A stretch of 33,621 bases of DNA from Novosphingobium capsulatum. GTDB lineage: Bacteria > Pseudomonadota > Alphaproteobacteria > Sphingomonadales > Sphingomonadaceae. Below the pieces are notes generated by a model, which saw nothing but the letters and a program-made list of their open reading frames with translations, was not told where the DNA came from and did no database searches. The translations under genes and the position numbers were made by a program. The stretch lies in contig DQVI01000150.1 of NCBI GenBank assembly GCA_015661825.1, positions 1 to 33,621 on the forward strand, given 5' to 3'. This document shows, in pieces, positions 8,825 through 15,659 of this stretch (positions are counted from its first letter, which is position 1; every line of letters starts with the position of its first letter).

Positions 8825-8912
8825 GGAAGCGTGTTTGTGAAGGGCCAGTGAATAGAATTCCTTCCGTTCGACTGGCCCCTTCCTCGATTCGCCGCTTTTA
8901 TGACGGCCTGGA

Positions 8913-9572
8913 TCAGGACTTCGGTTTCGGCGCGGCAGGCGCGGCGCCTGCTTCAGCCGCCTTGGCATCCCCCTGCGGCGCGGCTTGCGCAGCAGCCGCC
9001 GCCGCGCGCATCTGCTCGACTTCGGCAGCGGTCTTGAAATCGACGAGTTCGACCTGGAACACCAGATCGGCGTTGGGCGGAATGGTATCGCCACCGCCTT
9101 GCGCGCCATAGCCGAGGGTCGAAGGCACGCAGAAGCGCCAGATGCTGCCCTTGGCCATCAGTTGCAGGCCTTCGGAAAAGCCGGGAATCACCCCTTCGAC
9201 CGGAAAGGCCGCCGCCGAATTCTGGTCGAATACACGCCCGTCAGCCGCCAGATAGCCGATATAGTTGACCAGAACATAGTCACCCTTGCCCGGATGGGCA
9301 GCCGTTGCCGCCTTGAGCGTGAGCGTGCCCAGCCCCGACGCGGTCTTGGTGCTGCACTGGCGCTGGCCGGCACTGATCACCGGCATCAAGGGCACGGGCA
9401 GGATCGCGGTGGAGAGCGCAGGCGCCGCCACTGCCGGGCGCGGCGCGGCGCGATGAGCTGCCGGACGAACGGGAGCAGCCTGTGCCGGAGCGACAGAAAA
9501 AGCGCCCGCACCCAGAACAAGTGAAGCCAGCGGCGCCAGACGCGCCAGCGAACGGATAAGAACATGGGTCAT
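8913..9572 (-). CDS. Exported FKBP-type peptidyl-prolyl cis-trans isomerase
   Basis: A 219-residue prolyl isomerase predicted to act in the periplasm. A Sec signal peptide covers about residues 1-32 (ends APAQA). An Ala/Pro linker follows, then the FKBP domain at about 85-185, with the family hallmarks VLVNYIGYLADGRVFD-like core, VIPGFSEGLQLM, and STLGYGAQGGGDTIPPNADLVFQVEL. The C-terminal 35 residues are Ala-rich low complexity. I start at the ATG at 9572 because it gives a normal signal peptide (MTHVLIRSLARLAP); an ATG at 9584 is four codons upstream, and the frame is open to 9638. It lies upstream of the M16 peptidase on the same strand and diverges from nfu. Confidence 0.9.
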   Translation of the reverse strand: MTHVLIRSLARLAPLASLVLGAGAFSVAPAQAAPVRPAAHRAAPRPAVAAPALSTAILPVPLMPVISAGQRQCSTKTASGLGTLTLKAATAAHPGKGDYVLVNYIGYLAADGRVFDQNSAAAFPVEGVIPGFSEGLQLMAKGSIWRFCVPSTLGYGAQGGGDTIPPNADLVFQVELVDFKTAAEVEQMRAAAAAAQAAPQGDAKAAEAGAAPAAPKPKS

Positions 9573-9650
9573 GGCGCATGTCATAGCAGCGCCGCCCCCC
9601 CGAGCCAGAGAAAAGCGGCACAAATCGCCTCGTCGCACGCCTGCACCCTC

Positions 9651-9678
9651 TTGACCCTCGCCCCCCCGGTCCTAAATG
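9651..9678 (+). promoter_or_regulatory. Possible nfu promoter
   Basis: TTGACC (9651-9656) matches five of six -35 bases. At a 16-base spacing TAAATG (9673-9678) is a poor -10 that overlaps the first candidate ATG. RNA would start near 9685, where the second in-frame ATG lies. Confidence 0.25.
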
Positions 9679-10260
9679 ACCAGTATGTTCATTGAAACCG
9701 AAACCACGCCGAATCCGGCCACGCTCAAGTTCTTGCCCGGCGAACTCGTCATGGCCAGTGGCACGCGCGCGTTCACCTCGCCCGAAGAGGCCGAGGCTTC
9801 GCCGTTGGCCCAGGCGCTGTTTTCGCTCGGTGACGTGACCGAAATCCTGTTCGGTCGCGACTTCGTCTCGGTGACGATTGCGCCGGGCGCCCAGTGGAGC
9901 GATGCCAAGCCGCAGGTTCTGGCCATTCTGCTTGATCATTTCGTATCGCAGGCGCCGCTTTTCGCCGCCGGTTCGGCGCAGAACATCGTCGTTCCTGCCG
10001 AGGACGAGGATTTCGCCGACGATCCCGCCGATGCCGAAATCGTCGAGCAGATCAAGGACCTGATCGAGACCCGCGTGCGCCCCGCCGTAGCCAACGATGG
10101 CGGCGACATCGTCTATCGCGGCTTCCGCGACGGCGTGGTCTACCTCAAGATGCAGGGCGCCTGCTCGGGCTGCCCCTCGTCGACCGCCACGCTCAAGAAC
10201 GGCATCGAAAGCCTGATCAGGCACTATGTTCCTGAAGTGAACGAAGTCCGCGCGGCCTGA
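9676..10260 (+). CDS. nfu: NifU-family Fe-S cluster carrier (Nfu)
   Basis: Carrier that delivers assembled iron-sulfur clusters to target proteins, 194 residues, cytoplasmic. An N-terminal Nfu_N domain (about 4-90, beginning FIETETTPNPATLKFLPG) is joined by an acidic linker to the C-terminal NifU-like domain (about 118-190), which carries the cluster-binding C-x2-C in GACSGCPSS. The family normally begins MFIETE, so the ATG at 9685 may be the true start instead of 9676; the difference is three residues. There is no clear Shine-Dalgarno sequence for either. tsaB follows after 31 bases on the same strand. This domain order matches eukaryotic NFU1 and alphaproteobacterial Nfu, not E. coli NfuA, whose N-terminal domain is A-type. 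Confidence 0.93.
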   Translation: MTSMFIETETTPNPATLKFLPGELVMASGTRAFTSPEEAEASPLAQALFSLGDVTEILFGRDFVSVTIAPGAQWSDAKPQVLAILLDHFVSQAPLFAAGSAQNIVVPAEDEDFADDPADAEIVEQIKDLIETRVRPAVANDGGDIVYRGFRDGVVYLKMQGACSGCPSSTATLKNGIESLIRHYVPEVNEVRAA

Positions 10261-10291
10261 CCGCCCATCCATCCCTGACTTGCCCGCCTCC

Positions 10292-10987
10292 ATGACCCAG
10301 CCCGTCCCCTCCCCCTTTGCCTCGCGCCGTCTGGTGATCGACAGCGCCACCGAAAACTGTTCGGTCGCGCTGTTCGAGGGGGATCGCCTGCTGGCGGGGG
10401 AAAGCCGGATGCTCGGCCGCGGCCATGCCGAGGCGCTCGTGCCGATGATCGCGGCCCTGCCCGACCGGGGCCGCGCCGCCGCCATCGTGGTCGACAGCGG
10501 TCCGGGCAGCTTTACCGGCATTCGTGTCGGCCTTGCCGCCGCGCGGGCGCTCGGCCTCGCGTGGGACGCGCCGGTCGCGGGCTATGAAAGCCTCTCGCTG
10601 GTGGCCGCGATGGCCCTTGCGGCCTCACCCCAAGTTGGCGTCGACGTGGTGATGACCGGAGGCCACGGCGAATGGTTCTTCCGCCCGTTCGACGCGCAAG
10701 GCCTGCCGCTGGCCCCGCTGGCCTCGCTCCCGCCCGAAGCGGTGATCGCAAGGCTGTCCGCGCCGCTCGTCGCGGGCAGCCAGGCAGAGGCCTGCCTTCA
10801 GGCCGCGCGGGACAGCCGCCCCGATCTTTTCGCCCTGCCGCATATTGCCCTGCCACTTTGGCCCGACGCACGCTCGGCCCTGCTGCTCGCGCCCGACCTG
10901 CTGTTCGATGGCGCAGCCCCGGCCTATGGCCGCGCGCCCGATGCGCGCCTGCCCGCCAGTTCATCCACGGCCCCACAGGCGGCATGA
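10292..10987 (+). CDS. tsaB: tRNA threonylcarbamoyladenosine synthesis protein TsaB
   Basis: Partner and scaffold of TsaD and TsaE in making t6A at position 37 of ANN-decoding tRNAs. The 231 residues contain the actin-fold N-terminal motif LVIDSATENCSVALFEGD and the family signature GPGSFTGIRVGLAAARALGLA. The C-terminal half is more variable, as is normal. I use the ATG at 10292 (MTQPVPSP); a TTG at 10280 is in frame. The stop overlaps the start of rimI (ATGA at 10984-10987), so the two are translationally coupled, a common pairing in bacteria. Confidence 0.93.
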   Translation: MTQPVPSPFASRRLVIDSATENCSVALFEGDRLLAGESRMLGRGHAEALVPMIAALPDRGRAAAIVVDSGPGSFTGIRVGLAAARALGLAWDAPVAGYESLSLVAAMALAASPQVGVDVVMTGGHGEWFFRPFDAQGLPLAPLASLPPEAVIARLSAPLVAGSQAEACLQAARDSRPDLFALPHIALPLWPDARSALLLAPDLLFDGAAPAYGRAPDARLPASSSTAPQAA

Positions 10988-11451
10988 GCGCGCCGGTCGA
11001 AGATCTGGACCGCATCATGGCCGTGATGACCACGGCCTTCCCTCCCGACTATGGCGAGGCATGGAACCGTCGTCAGGTCAGCGATTCCCTGCTGATCGGA
11101 CGCACCCGTTATGGATTGATCGACGCGCAAGGGCGCCCCGATCCCGTCGATGCGTCATCGACTGCCGGCTTCTTCCTTTCGCGCAGTATTTTCGACGAAG
11201 AAGAACTTCTGCTCTTCGCGATTGCCCCTGCCTGTCGTCGCAAGGGACTGGGCGATTGCCTGCTCAGGCGCTTTATTGATGAAGCGCGTGAAATGGGCAT
11301 GTCGCGCATCTTTCTCGAAATGCGCGAAGGAAATCCGGCAGGTATTCTTTACCGGAAACACGGTTTCCAGCAGGTCGGCATTCGCCCCGGTTACTATCGC
11401 AGCCTTGAAGGCGACAGAATCAGCGCGATCAGCCAGGAACTTCGTCTTTGA
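10984..11451 (+). CDS. rimI: Ribosomal protein S18 alanine N-acetyltransferase-like GNAT
   Basis: GNAT-fold acetyltransferase of 155 residues. The acetyl-CoA binding motif is visible as APACRRKGLGDCLLRRFIDEA, followed by the β5-α4 region FLEMREGNPAGILYRKHGFQQVGIRPGYY. The assignment to RimI rests on this fold plus its position directly after tsaB, with which it overlaps by four bases. The start at 10984 is fixed by that coupling; the frame is open well upstream inside tsaB but out of phase with it. The final codons form the left arm of a terminator. Confidence 0.88.
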   Translation: MSAPVEDLDRIMAVMTTAFPPDYGEAWNRRQVSDSLLIGRTRYGLIDAQGRPDPVDASSTAGFFLSRSIFDEEELLLFAIAPACRRKGLGDCLLRRFIDEAREMGMSRIFLEMREGNPAGILYRKHGFQQVGIRPGYYRSLEGDRISAISQELRL

Positions 11452-11489
11452 CGGCAAAATTGCCTGATCCAAAGACGAGTGAATTTTTT
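11443..11489 (+). terminator. Rho-independent terminator ending nfu-tsaB-rimI
   Basis: CGTCTTTG (11443-11450) pairs with CAAAGACG (11470-11477), with an inner GGCAA/TTGCC hairpin (11453-11464). A run of six T residues follows at 11484-11489. The left arm overlaps the last rimI codons. Confidence 0.75.
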
Positions 11490-11521
11490 GTCATTTAGAA
11501 CCGTACTTAACCTTCGTTTAC

Positions 11522-11549
11522 TTGTTTCACGAAAACAGGGGCGTATAGA
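11522..11549 (+). promoter_or_regulatory. Putative mucR promoter
   Basis: TTGTTT (11522-11527), a 16-base spacer and TATAGA (11544-11549). The surrounding stretch 11480-11545 is markedly AT-rich for this genome, as expected for a MucR-bound autoregulated promoter. The leader would be about 70 bases. Confidence 0.4.
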
Positions 11550-11626
11550 ACGATCCGTGCCCTCGAACATTCGAGACAACACCAAAATTCAGGTCGCACT
11601 GAAAAAACAAAGAAAGCCGGATCGCA

Positions 11627-12076
11627 ATGAGTGAAATCGAAAACGACATGCGGGAAACCCTTATCACGCTGACTTCGGACATTGTTGCTGCTCACGTGAG
11701 CAATAACAGTGTGTCGGTCGGTGATCTGCCGACGCTGATCTCCAACGTCTATTCCGCGCTCGCCGGTCTTTCACCTTCGGAACCGGTTGCCGAAACCGCG
11801 CCGGAGCCCGCCGTTTCGATTCGCGCTTCGGTCAAGAACGATCACATCGTCTGCCTCGAAGACGGCAAGAAGCTCAAGATGCTCAAGCGTCACCTTGCCA
11901 CCCGCTACAACATGACCCCGGAACAGTATCGCCAGCGCTGGAATCTTCCCGCCGACTATCCGATGGTCGCCCCGGCCTATGCCGAGAAGCGCCGTGAACT
12001 GGCCAAGAAGATCGGCCTGGGCCGCAAGCCCGCCGCTCCTGCCAAGCGCAGCCGCACCAAGGCCGCTGCCGCCTGA
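11627..12076 (+). CDS. mucR: MucR/Ros family transcriptional regulator
   Basis: Global regulator of the Ros/MucR family that binds AT-rich DNA in alphaproteobacteria, 149 residues. The zinc-finger-like core (about 74-125) is HIVCLEDG, KMLKRHL, then MTPEQYRQRWNLPADYPMVAPAYA. Compared with Ros, whose ligands are C-x2-C-x9-H-x4-H, the corresponding residues here are C76, D79, H89 and Y94, so two of four ligands are changed. The D in place of the second Cys is common in MucR proteins; the Y is less usual. Residues 1-60 form the oligomerization region and the tail is Ala/Lys/Arg-rich. The gene stands alone between two terminators and has an AT-rich upstream region. Confidence 0.93.
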   Translation: MSEIENDMRETLITLTSDIVAAHVSNNSVSVGDLPTLISNVYSALAGLSPSEPVAETAPEPAVSIRASVKNDHIVCLEDGKKLKMLKRHLATRYNMTPEQYRQRWNLPADYPMVAPAYAEKRRELAKKIGLGRKPAAPAKRSRTKAAAA

Positions 12077-12121
12077 TGACGGGCACCGCCTGATGGCAAG
12101 CCCTGCCTGATGGCGAACAGG
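12071..12121 (+). repeat. Three degenerate 17-base tandem repeats after mucR
   Basis: GCCTGATG occurs at 12071, 12088 and 12105, an exact 17-base period; the remaining 9 bases of each unit diverge. The first copy includes the mucR stop codon. The repeats run directly into the mucR terminator. Confidence 0.55.
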
Positions 12122-12150
12122 GCCGGCCCCCTTTGCGGGTCCGGCCCTTT
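12120..12150 (+). terminator. mucR terminator
   Basis: GGGCCGG (12120-12126) pairs with CCGGCCC (12141-12147). One mismatch and a further CCC/GGG pairing extend the stem inward. A short T run (12148-12150) follows. Confidence 0.7.
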
Positions 12151-12241
12151 CGCGCGCCCTTCGCGCGATGTTGTCAACACCGTTTTACCGCCACTTTACA
12201 GACCTTTAACCAGGTTTATCGGCTTTACGGATGCTACGCGG

Positions 12242-12270
12242 TTAACAACCCCGTCAAAGTCCTGTATCGG
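12242..12270 (+). promoter_or_regulatory. Possible fur promoter
   Basis: TTAACA (12242-12247) matches five of six -35 bases. A 17-base spacer leads to TATCGG (12265-12270), a weak -10. RNA would start about 25 bases before the GTG at 12301. I see no convincing Fur box. Confidence 0.3.
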
Positions 12271-12300
12271 TCGTCGTCCCATCCTCTTGACGAGACAAGT

Positions 12301-12735
12301 GTGCACCGCGTGATCGACCTCGAAGCCCTTTGCGCCGAACGTGGCCTGCGCATCACCGAACAGCGCCGCGTGATTGCCCAAGTCCTGTCTGAAAGCAGCG
12401 ACCACCCGGACGTGGAGAAGCTCCACGAACGCGCTTCCGCGCGCGATCCGCGCATCTCGATCGCCACGGTCTACCGCACCGTGCGCCTGTTCGAGGAAGC
12501 CGGCATCCTCGACCGCCACGATTTCGGCGATGGCCGTGCGCGCTACGAAGCCACGCCCGAAGCCCATCACGATCATCTGATCGATGTCGAAAGCGGCAAG
12601 GTGATCGAATTCGTCGATCCCGAACTCGAACAGCTCCAGCGCCAGATCGCGGAAAAGCTCGGCTATCGTCTGGTCGACCACCGCATGGAACTCTACGGCG
12701 TCAAGCTGGGCCGGGACACCACGCGCGAAGGCTGA
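12301..12735 (+). CDS. fur: Fur family ferric uptake regulator
   Basis: Metal-responsive repressor of iron uptake genes, 144 residues. The winged-helix DNA-binding domain covers about 1-85 (LRITEQRRVIAQVL, then ISIATVYRTVRLFEEAGIL). The dimerization and metal domain begins with HHDHLIDVESGKVIEF. In E. coli Fur the equivalent stretch is HHDHLICLDCGKVIEF, so both cysteines of the structural zinc site are absent here; this is frequent in alphaproteobacterial Fur. I take GTG at 12301; a second GTG at 12310 is possible, and the open frame up to 12133 looks non-coding because it overlaps the mucR terminator. plsC follows after 36 bases. Confidence 0.92.
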   Translation: MHRVIDLEALCAERGLRITEQRRVIAQVLSESSDHPDVEKLHERASARDPRISIATVYRTVRLFEEAGILDRHDFGDGRARYEATPEAHHDHLIDVESGKVIEFVDPELEQLQRQIAEKLGYRLVDHRMELYGVKLGRDTTREG

Positions 12736-12771
12736 TCCTTCCTCCCTGTTTTCTGCTCCGGGACCGACCTG

Positions 12772-13650
12772 ATGACCGCCCGTCGTTCCAGCACGTCCCT
12801 CCCCGACAGCGCCGAAAACAGGCCCGCCAACAGGCCCGTCGACATTCTGGGCGCCTGCCGCATCGGCTGGCGCCTTGCCGGGATCGTTCTTGCGCTGCTG
12901 GTCTGCGTGCCGCTGCACTATGTCTGGCGGACCGTCCATTACGGCTCGCCGATCCCGCGCCTGTTCCTGTCGATCGCCGCGCGCCTGTTCGGGGCACGCC
13001 TGCGCATTCACGGAACACCGCTGCGCCGCGATGTCTTCTACATCAGCAACCACCTGACGTGGCTTGACATTCTCGCCCTTGGCGCCGCCAGCGGCACGGC
13101 CTTCGTATCCAAGGCCGAAGTGGGGGAAGCGCCGGTTCTGGGCTGGCTCGCCCGGCTCAACCGCACCGTCTTCGTCAGCCGCGAGGACCGCATGGGCGTG
13201 GCCGACCAGATCAACCGCCTGCGCGAGGCACTGGCCGACAACTGGGCGATCACCGTCTTTCCCGAAGGCACCACGACCGACGGCCACTCGCTGCTGCCGT
13301 TCAAGACGGCGATGCTGCGCGTGCTCGAACCACCCCCGCCCGGCGTGATGGTCCAGCCCGTCGTGCTCGATTATGGCCCCTTGGCCGAATGGATCGCCTG
13401 GTATGGCGAGGAACCGGGGCTCGACAACGTAAAGCGCGTGCTGGCGCGGCGCGGCAGCTTCCGGCTCGACATCCACTTCCTCGACCCGTTCGACCCGCGC
13501 GACTTCCCCGGACGCAAGGCCATTGCCGCGCAGGCCCGCGCGCGCATCGTTCCGGCGATGGAGCGCAATCTGGGCAAACCCTTGCGCCCCTTCGCGCAGG
13601 ATGTGCCGCAAGTCGGCTATCGCCCGCAACAGCCCGGCAGCACCACCTGA
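12772..13650 (+). CDS. plsC: 1-acyl-sn-glycerol-3-phosphate acyltransferase-like protein
   Basis: Membrane-associated acyltransferase of the PlsC family, which converts lysophosphatidate to phosphatidate; 292 residues. A hydrophobic segment at about 33-52 (LAGIVLALLVCVPLHYV) anchors it. The catalytic HX4D box is NHLTWLD and the substrate-binding motif is FPEGTTTDG. The ATG at 12772 overlaps a TGATG with GGGA upstream. It lies 36 bases after fur and 40 before miaB, so read-through of fur-plsC-miaB is likely. Specificity could differ: the same family includes ornithine-lipid acyltransferases, which I cannot exclude. Confidence 0.87.
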   Translation: MTARRSSTSLPDSAENRPANRPVDILGACRIGWRLAGIVLALLVCVPLHYVWRTVHYGSPIPRLFLSIAARLFGARLRIHGTPLRRDVFYISNHLTWLDILALGAASGTAFVSKAEVGEAPVLGWLARLNRTVFVSREDRMGVADQINRLREALADNWAITVFPEGTTTDGHSLLPFKTAMLRVLEPPPPGVMVQPVVLDYGPLAEWIAWYGEEPGLDNVKRVLARRGSFRLDIHFLDPFDPRDFPGRKAIAAQARARIVPAMERNLGKPLRPFAQDVPQVGYRPQQPGSTT

Positions 13651-13690
13651 GGTTTCATTTTGCGCGTGATTGCCTTATGGCGCGCGCCTT

Positions 13691-15046
13691 ATGCCCGCAG
13701 AGACTCCCGCACAGACCCAGACCCCTCCCCGTCAGCCCCAGCCCAAGACGTTCCACGTCAAGAGCTTCGGCTGCCAGATGAACGTCTATGACGGCGAGCG
13801 CATGGCCGAACTGCTCGCCGCGCAGGGCATGACCGCCAGCGACGAACGCGACGGCGCCGATCTGGTCGTGCTCAACACCTGCCATATCCGCGAAAAGGCC
13901 ACCGAAAAGGTCTATTCCGACATTGGCCGCCTGCGCCGGGCCGATGGCAGCACCCCGCTGATCGCGGTGGCCGGTTGCGTCGCCCAGGCCGAGGGCGAGG
14001 AAATCATGGCGCGCGCGCCCTCGGTCAAGGTCGTCGTCGGGCCGCAGGCCTATCACCGCCTGCCCGAAATGGTCGCCGATGCCGCCGCCGGAAAGTCGGG
14101 CACCGAAACCGACATGCCCGCCGAAGCGAAATTCGCCGCCCTGCCCAAGCGCCGCCGCTCTGGTCCCAGCGCGTTCCTGACCGTGCAGGAAGGCTGCGAC
14201 AAGTTCTGCACGTATTGCGTGGTGCCCTATACCCGCGGCGCGGAAATCTCGCGCCCCTTCGCCGATCTGGTCGAGGAAGCCCGGCTGCTGGTTGCTGGCG
14301 GCGCGCGCGAGATCACCCTGCTGGGCCAGAACGTCAACGCCTGGGCCGGAGAGGACGACAAGGGCCGCGCCATCGGCCTCGACGGGCTGATCCGCGTGCT
14401 GGCCGCCGATCCCGATCTGGCGCGCATCCGCTATACCACCAGCCATCCCAACGACATGAGCGAGGGCCTGATCGCCGCCCATGGCGAGATCGACAAGCTG
14501 ATGCCGTTCCTCCACCTGCCGGTGCAGGCGGGCAACGACCGCGTGCTCAAGGCCATGAACCGCAGCCACACGGTCGAAAGCTATCTGAAGATCCTCGACC
14601 GCGTGCGCGCGGCGCGCCCCGACATCGCGCTTTCGGGGGATTTCATCGTCGGCTTCCCCGGCGAGACCGAGGCGGAATTTCAGGACACGCTCGATCTGGT
14701 CGGCCAGGTGCGCCATGCGCAGGCCTTCAGCTTCAAGTATTCGCCGCGTCCGGGCACGCCCGCCGCGACGATGGACGGCCAGATTGCCGCAGAGGTGATG
14801 GACGAGCGCCTCCAGCGCCTTCAGGCGGCACTCACGCGCGATGCCACGGCCTTCAATCAGGCCAGCGTGGGCAGGCGGTGTCAGGTTCTGGTCGAGCGGC
14901 GCGGACGCCACGAGGGCCAGTGGCTGGGCAAGTCGCCCTGGCTGCAATCGGTCCACTTCACCGGCGAAGCGGCCATTGGCGATCTGGTGACCGTCGATCT
15001 GGTTCAGGCCGGGCCCAATTCGCTGGCCGGGCAACTGGTCGGCTGA
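13691..15046 (+). CDS. miaB: tRNA-2-methylthio-N6-dimethylallyladenosine synthase MiaB
   Basis: Radical-SAM methylthiotransferase that converts i6A37 to ms2i6A37 in tRNA, 451 residues. The N-terminal UPF0004 domain carries the auxiliary cluster cysteines C28 (FGCQMN), C64 (NTCHIRE) and C96 (AGCVAQ). The radical-SAM cluster motif is C169-D-K-F-C173-T-Y-C176. A C-terminal TRAM domain covers about the last 65 residues. The ATG at 13691 is used; a TTG at 13670 is in frame. miaB-phoH-ybeY-corC is a widespread cluster, but here a minus-strand gene separates miaB from phoH. Confidence 0.96.
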   Translation: MPAETPAQTQTPPRQPQPKTFHVKSFGCQMNVYDGERMAELLAAQGMTASDERDGADLVVLNTCHIREKATEKVYSDIGRLRRADGSTPLIAVAGCVAQAEGEEIMARAPSVKVVVGPQAYHRLPEMVADAAAGKSGTETDMPAEAKFAALPKRRRSGPSAFLTVQEGCDKFCTYCVVPYTRGAEISRPFADLVEEARLLVAGGAREITLLGQNVNAWAGEDDKGRAIGLDGLIRVLAADPDLARIRYTTSHPNDMSEGLIAAHGEIDKLMPFLHLPVQAGNDRVLKAMNRSHTVESYLKILDRVRAARPDIALSGDFIVGFPGETEAEFQDTLDLVGQVRHAQAFSFKYSPRPGTPAATMDGQIAAEVMDERLQRLQAALTRDATAFNQASVGRRCQVLVERRGRHEGQWLGKSPWLQSVHFTGEAAIGDLVTVDLVQAGPNSLAGQLVG

Positions 15047-15068
15047 AAAGCGGTTTCATGACGCCATG

Positions 15069-15103
15069 AAAAAAGGACGCGGAGGCCATTCGCCCCCGCG
15101 TCC
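15069..15103 (-). terminator. Terminator of the small secreted-protein gene
   Basis: GGACGCGG (15075-15082) pairs with CCGCGTCC (15096-15103). Read on the minus strand, the stem is followed by six T residues (15074-15069). It lies between convergent stops and probably also stops miaB transcripts. Confidence 0.75.
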
Positions 15104-15120
15104 TCTTGCTGTAGCCGCCC

Positions 15121-15393
15121 TCAGTAGTGACGATAGGCGTCGCGGCGGAAATCGCGACGGTCGTGGCGCAGGTCGTGGCGGTCGCGACGCAGTTCCTCGC
15201 GGGCATGGCGCGCTTCGTGATAGTTGCCATAGTAGCGGGCGCGGGCCAGCTCGCGACGGTCATGACGGATCTCGTGGCGGTCGGCGCGGATGTCGGCGCG
15301 ATCCATCGCAACCGGATGTGCGCTGGCTGCAACCGGGGCGACCACGGGGGCCATGATGGCGGCGGCAACGGCGGCGAGGATGAGCTTACGCAT
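15121..15393 (-). CDS. Small exported Arg/His/Asp-rich repeat protein
   Basis: A 90-residue protein of unknown function. A clear Sec signal peptide covers residues 1-25 (MRKLILAAVAAAIMAP, ending ASA). The mature part is almost entirely charged. A 12-residue unit occurs twice, DRHEIRHDRREL at 38-49 and DRHDLRHDRRDF at 71-82, separated by a Tyr-containing stretch (YYGNYHEARH). Alternating Arg/Asp/Glu suggests a long charged helix; the many His could bind metal. There are no cysteines. GGAGA lies just before the ATG at 15393 and a good terminator follows, so it is a real gene with its own transcript. It is on the opposite strand inside the miaB-phoH cluster. Confidence 0.82.
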   Translation of the reverse strand: MRKLILAAVAAAIMAPVVAPVAASAHPVAMDRADIRADRHEIRHDRRELARARYYGNYHEARHAREELRRDRHDLRHDRRDFRRDAYRHY

Positions 15394-15519
15394 AGTCGGT
15401 CTCCTTGATGAATCAGGGGCGGATCAGGTGCCGGTCCAGCGGGGCTGTTCCGGCGATGAAGACTGTCTAGCGGGCGGCGGCTGAACGTTTTCCGAAGCCT
15501 TGTGCAAGAATTCGCTCAT

Positions 15520-15560
15520 CTTTGTCGCCAGATAGCGACAAAGTGTCGCAGACGGGCGAC
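15520..15560 (+). promoter_or_regulatory. Twin hairpins with a shared GTCGC/GCGAC core upstream of phoH
   Basis: CTTTGTCGC (15520-15528) and GCGACAAAG (15535-15543) form a perfect 9-bp inverted repeat with a 6-base spacer. A second dyad, GTCGC (15545-15549) and GCGAC (15556-15560), follows at once. They lie 100-140 bases before phoH, with no gene on either strand across them. They could be an operator for a dimeric regulator or a structured leader. No poly-T follows, so a terminator is unlikely. Confidence 0.5.
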
Positions 15561-15659
15561 CTCATCTGTGCATTTCACGCTTGCGGCGCTTGCACCTGCG
15601 CAATCACTCCCTACACTCGAGGGATCAGGTTCGACGAAAGGAGCGCGCACCCCTACCCC

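Noticed and set aside
5831-8851. 1006-codon open frame on the plus strand opposite the M16 peptidase
   Set aside because: Its product is rich in Arg, Gly and His with no domain pattern, and the minus strand encodes a complete M16 enzyme with signal peptide. High GC makes long antisense frames common.
12196-13629. 477-codon minus-strand frame across fur and plsC
   Set aside because: fur and plsC on the plus strand have intact family motifs; this frame crosses two genes and an intergenic region.
15522-15659. 46-residue N-terminal extension of PhoH
   Set aside because: The extension contains the twin hairpins and several Cys/Thr residues atypical of the family; the ATG at 15660 gives a normal PhoH.
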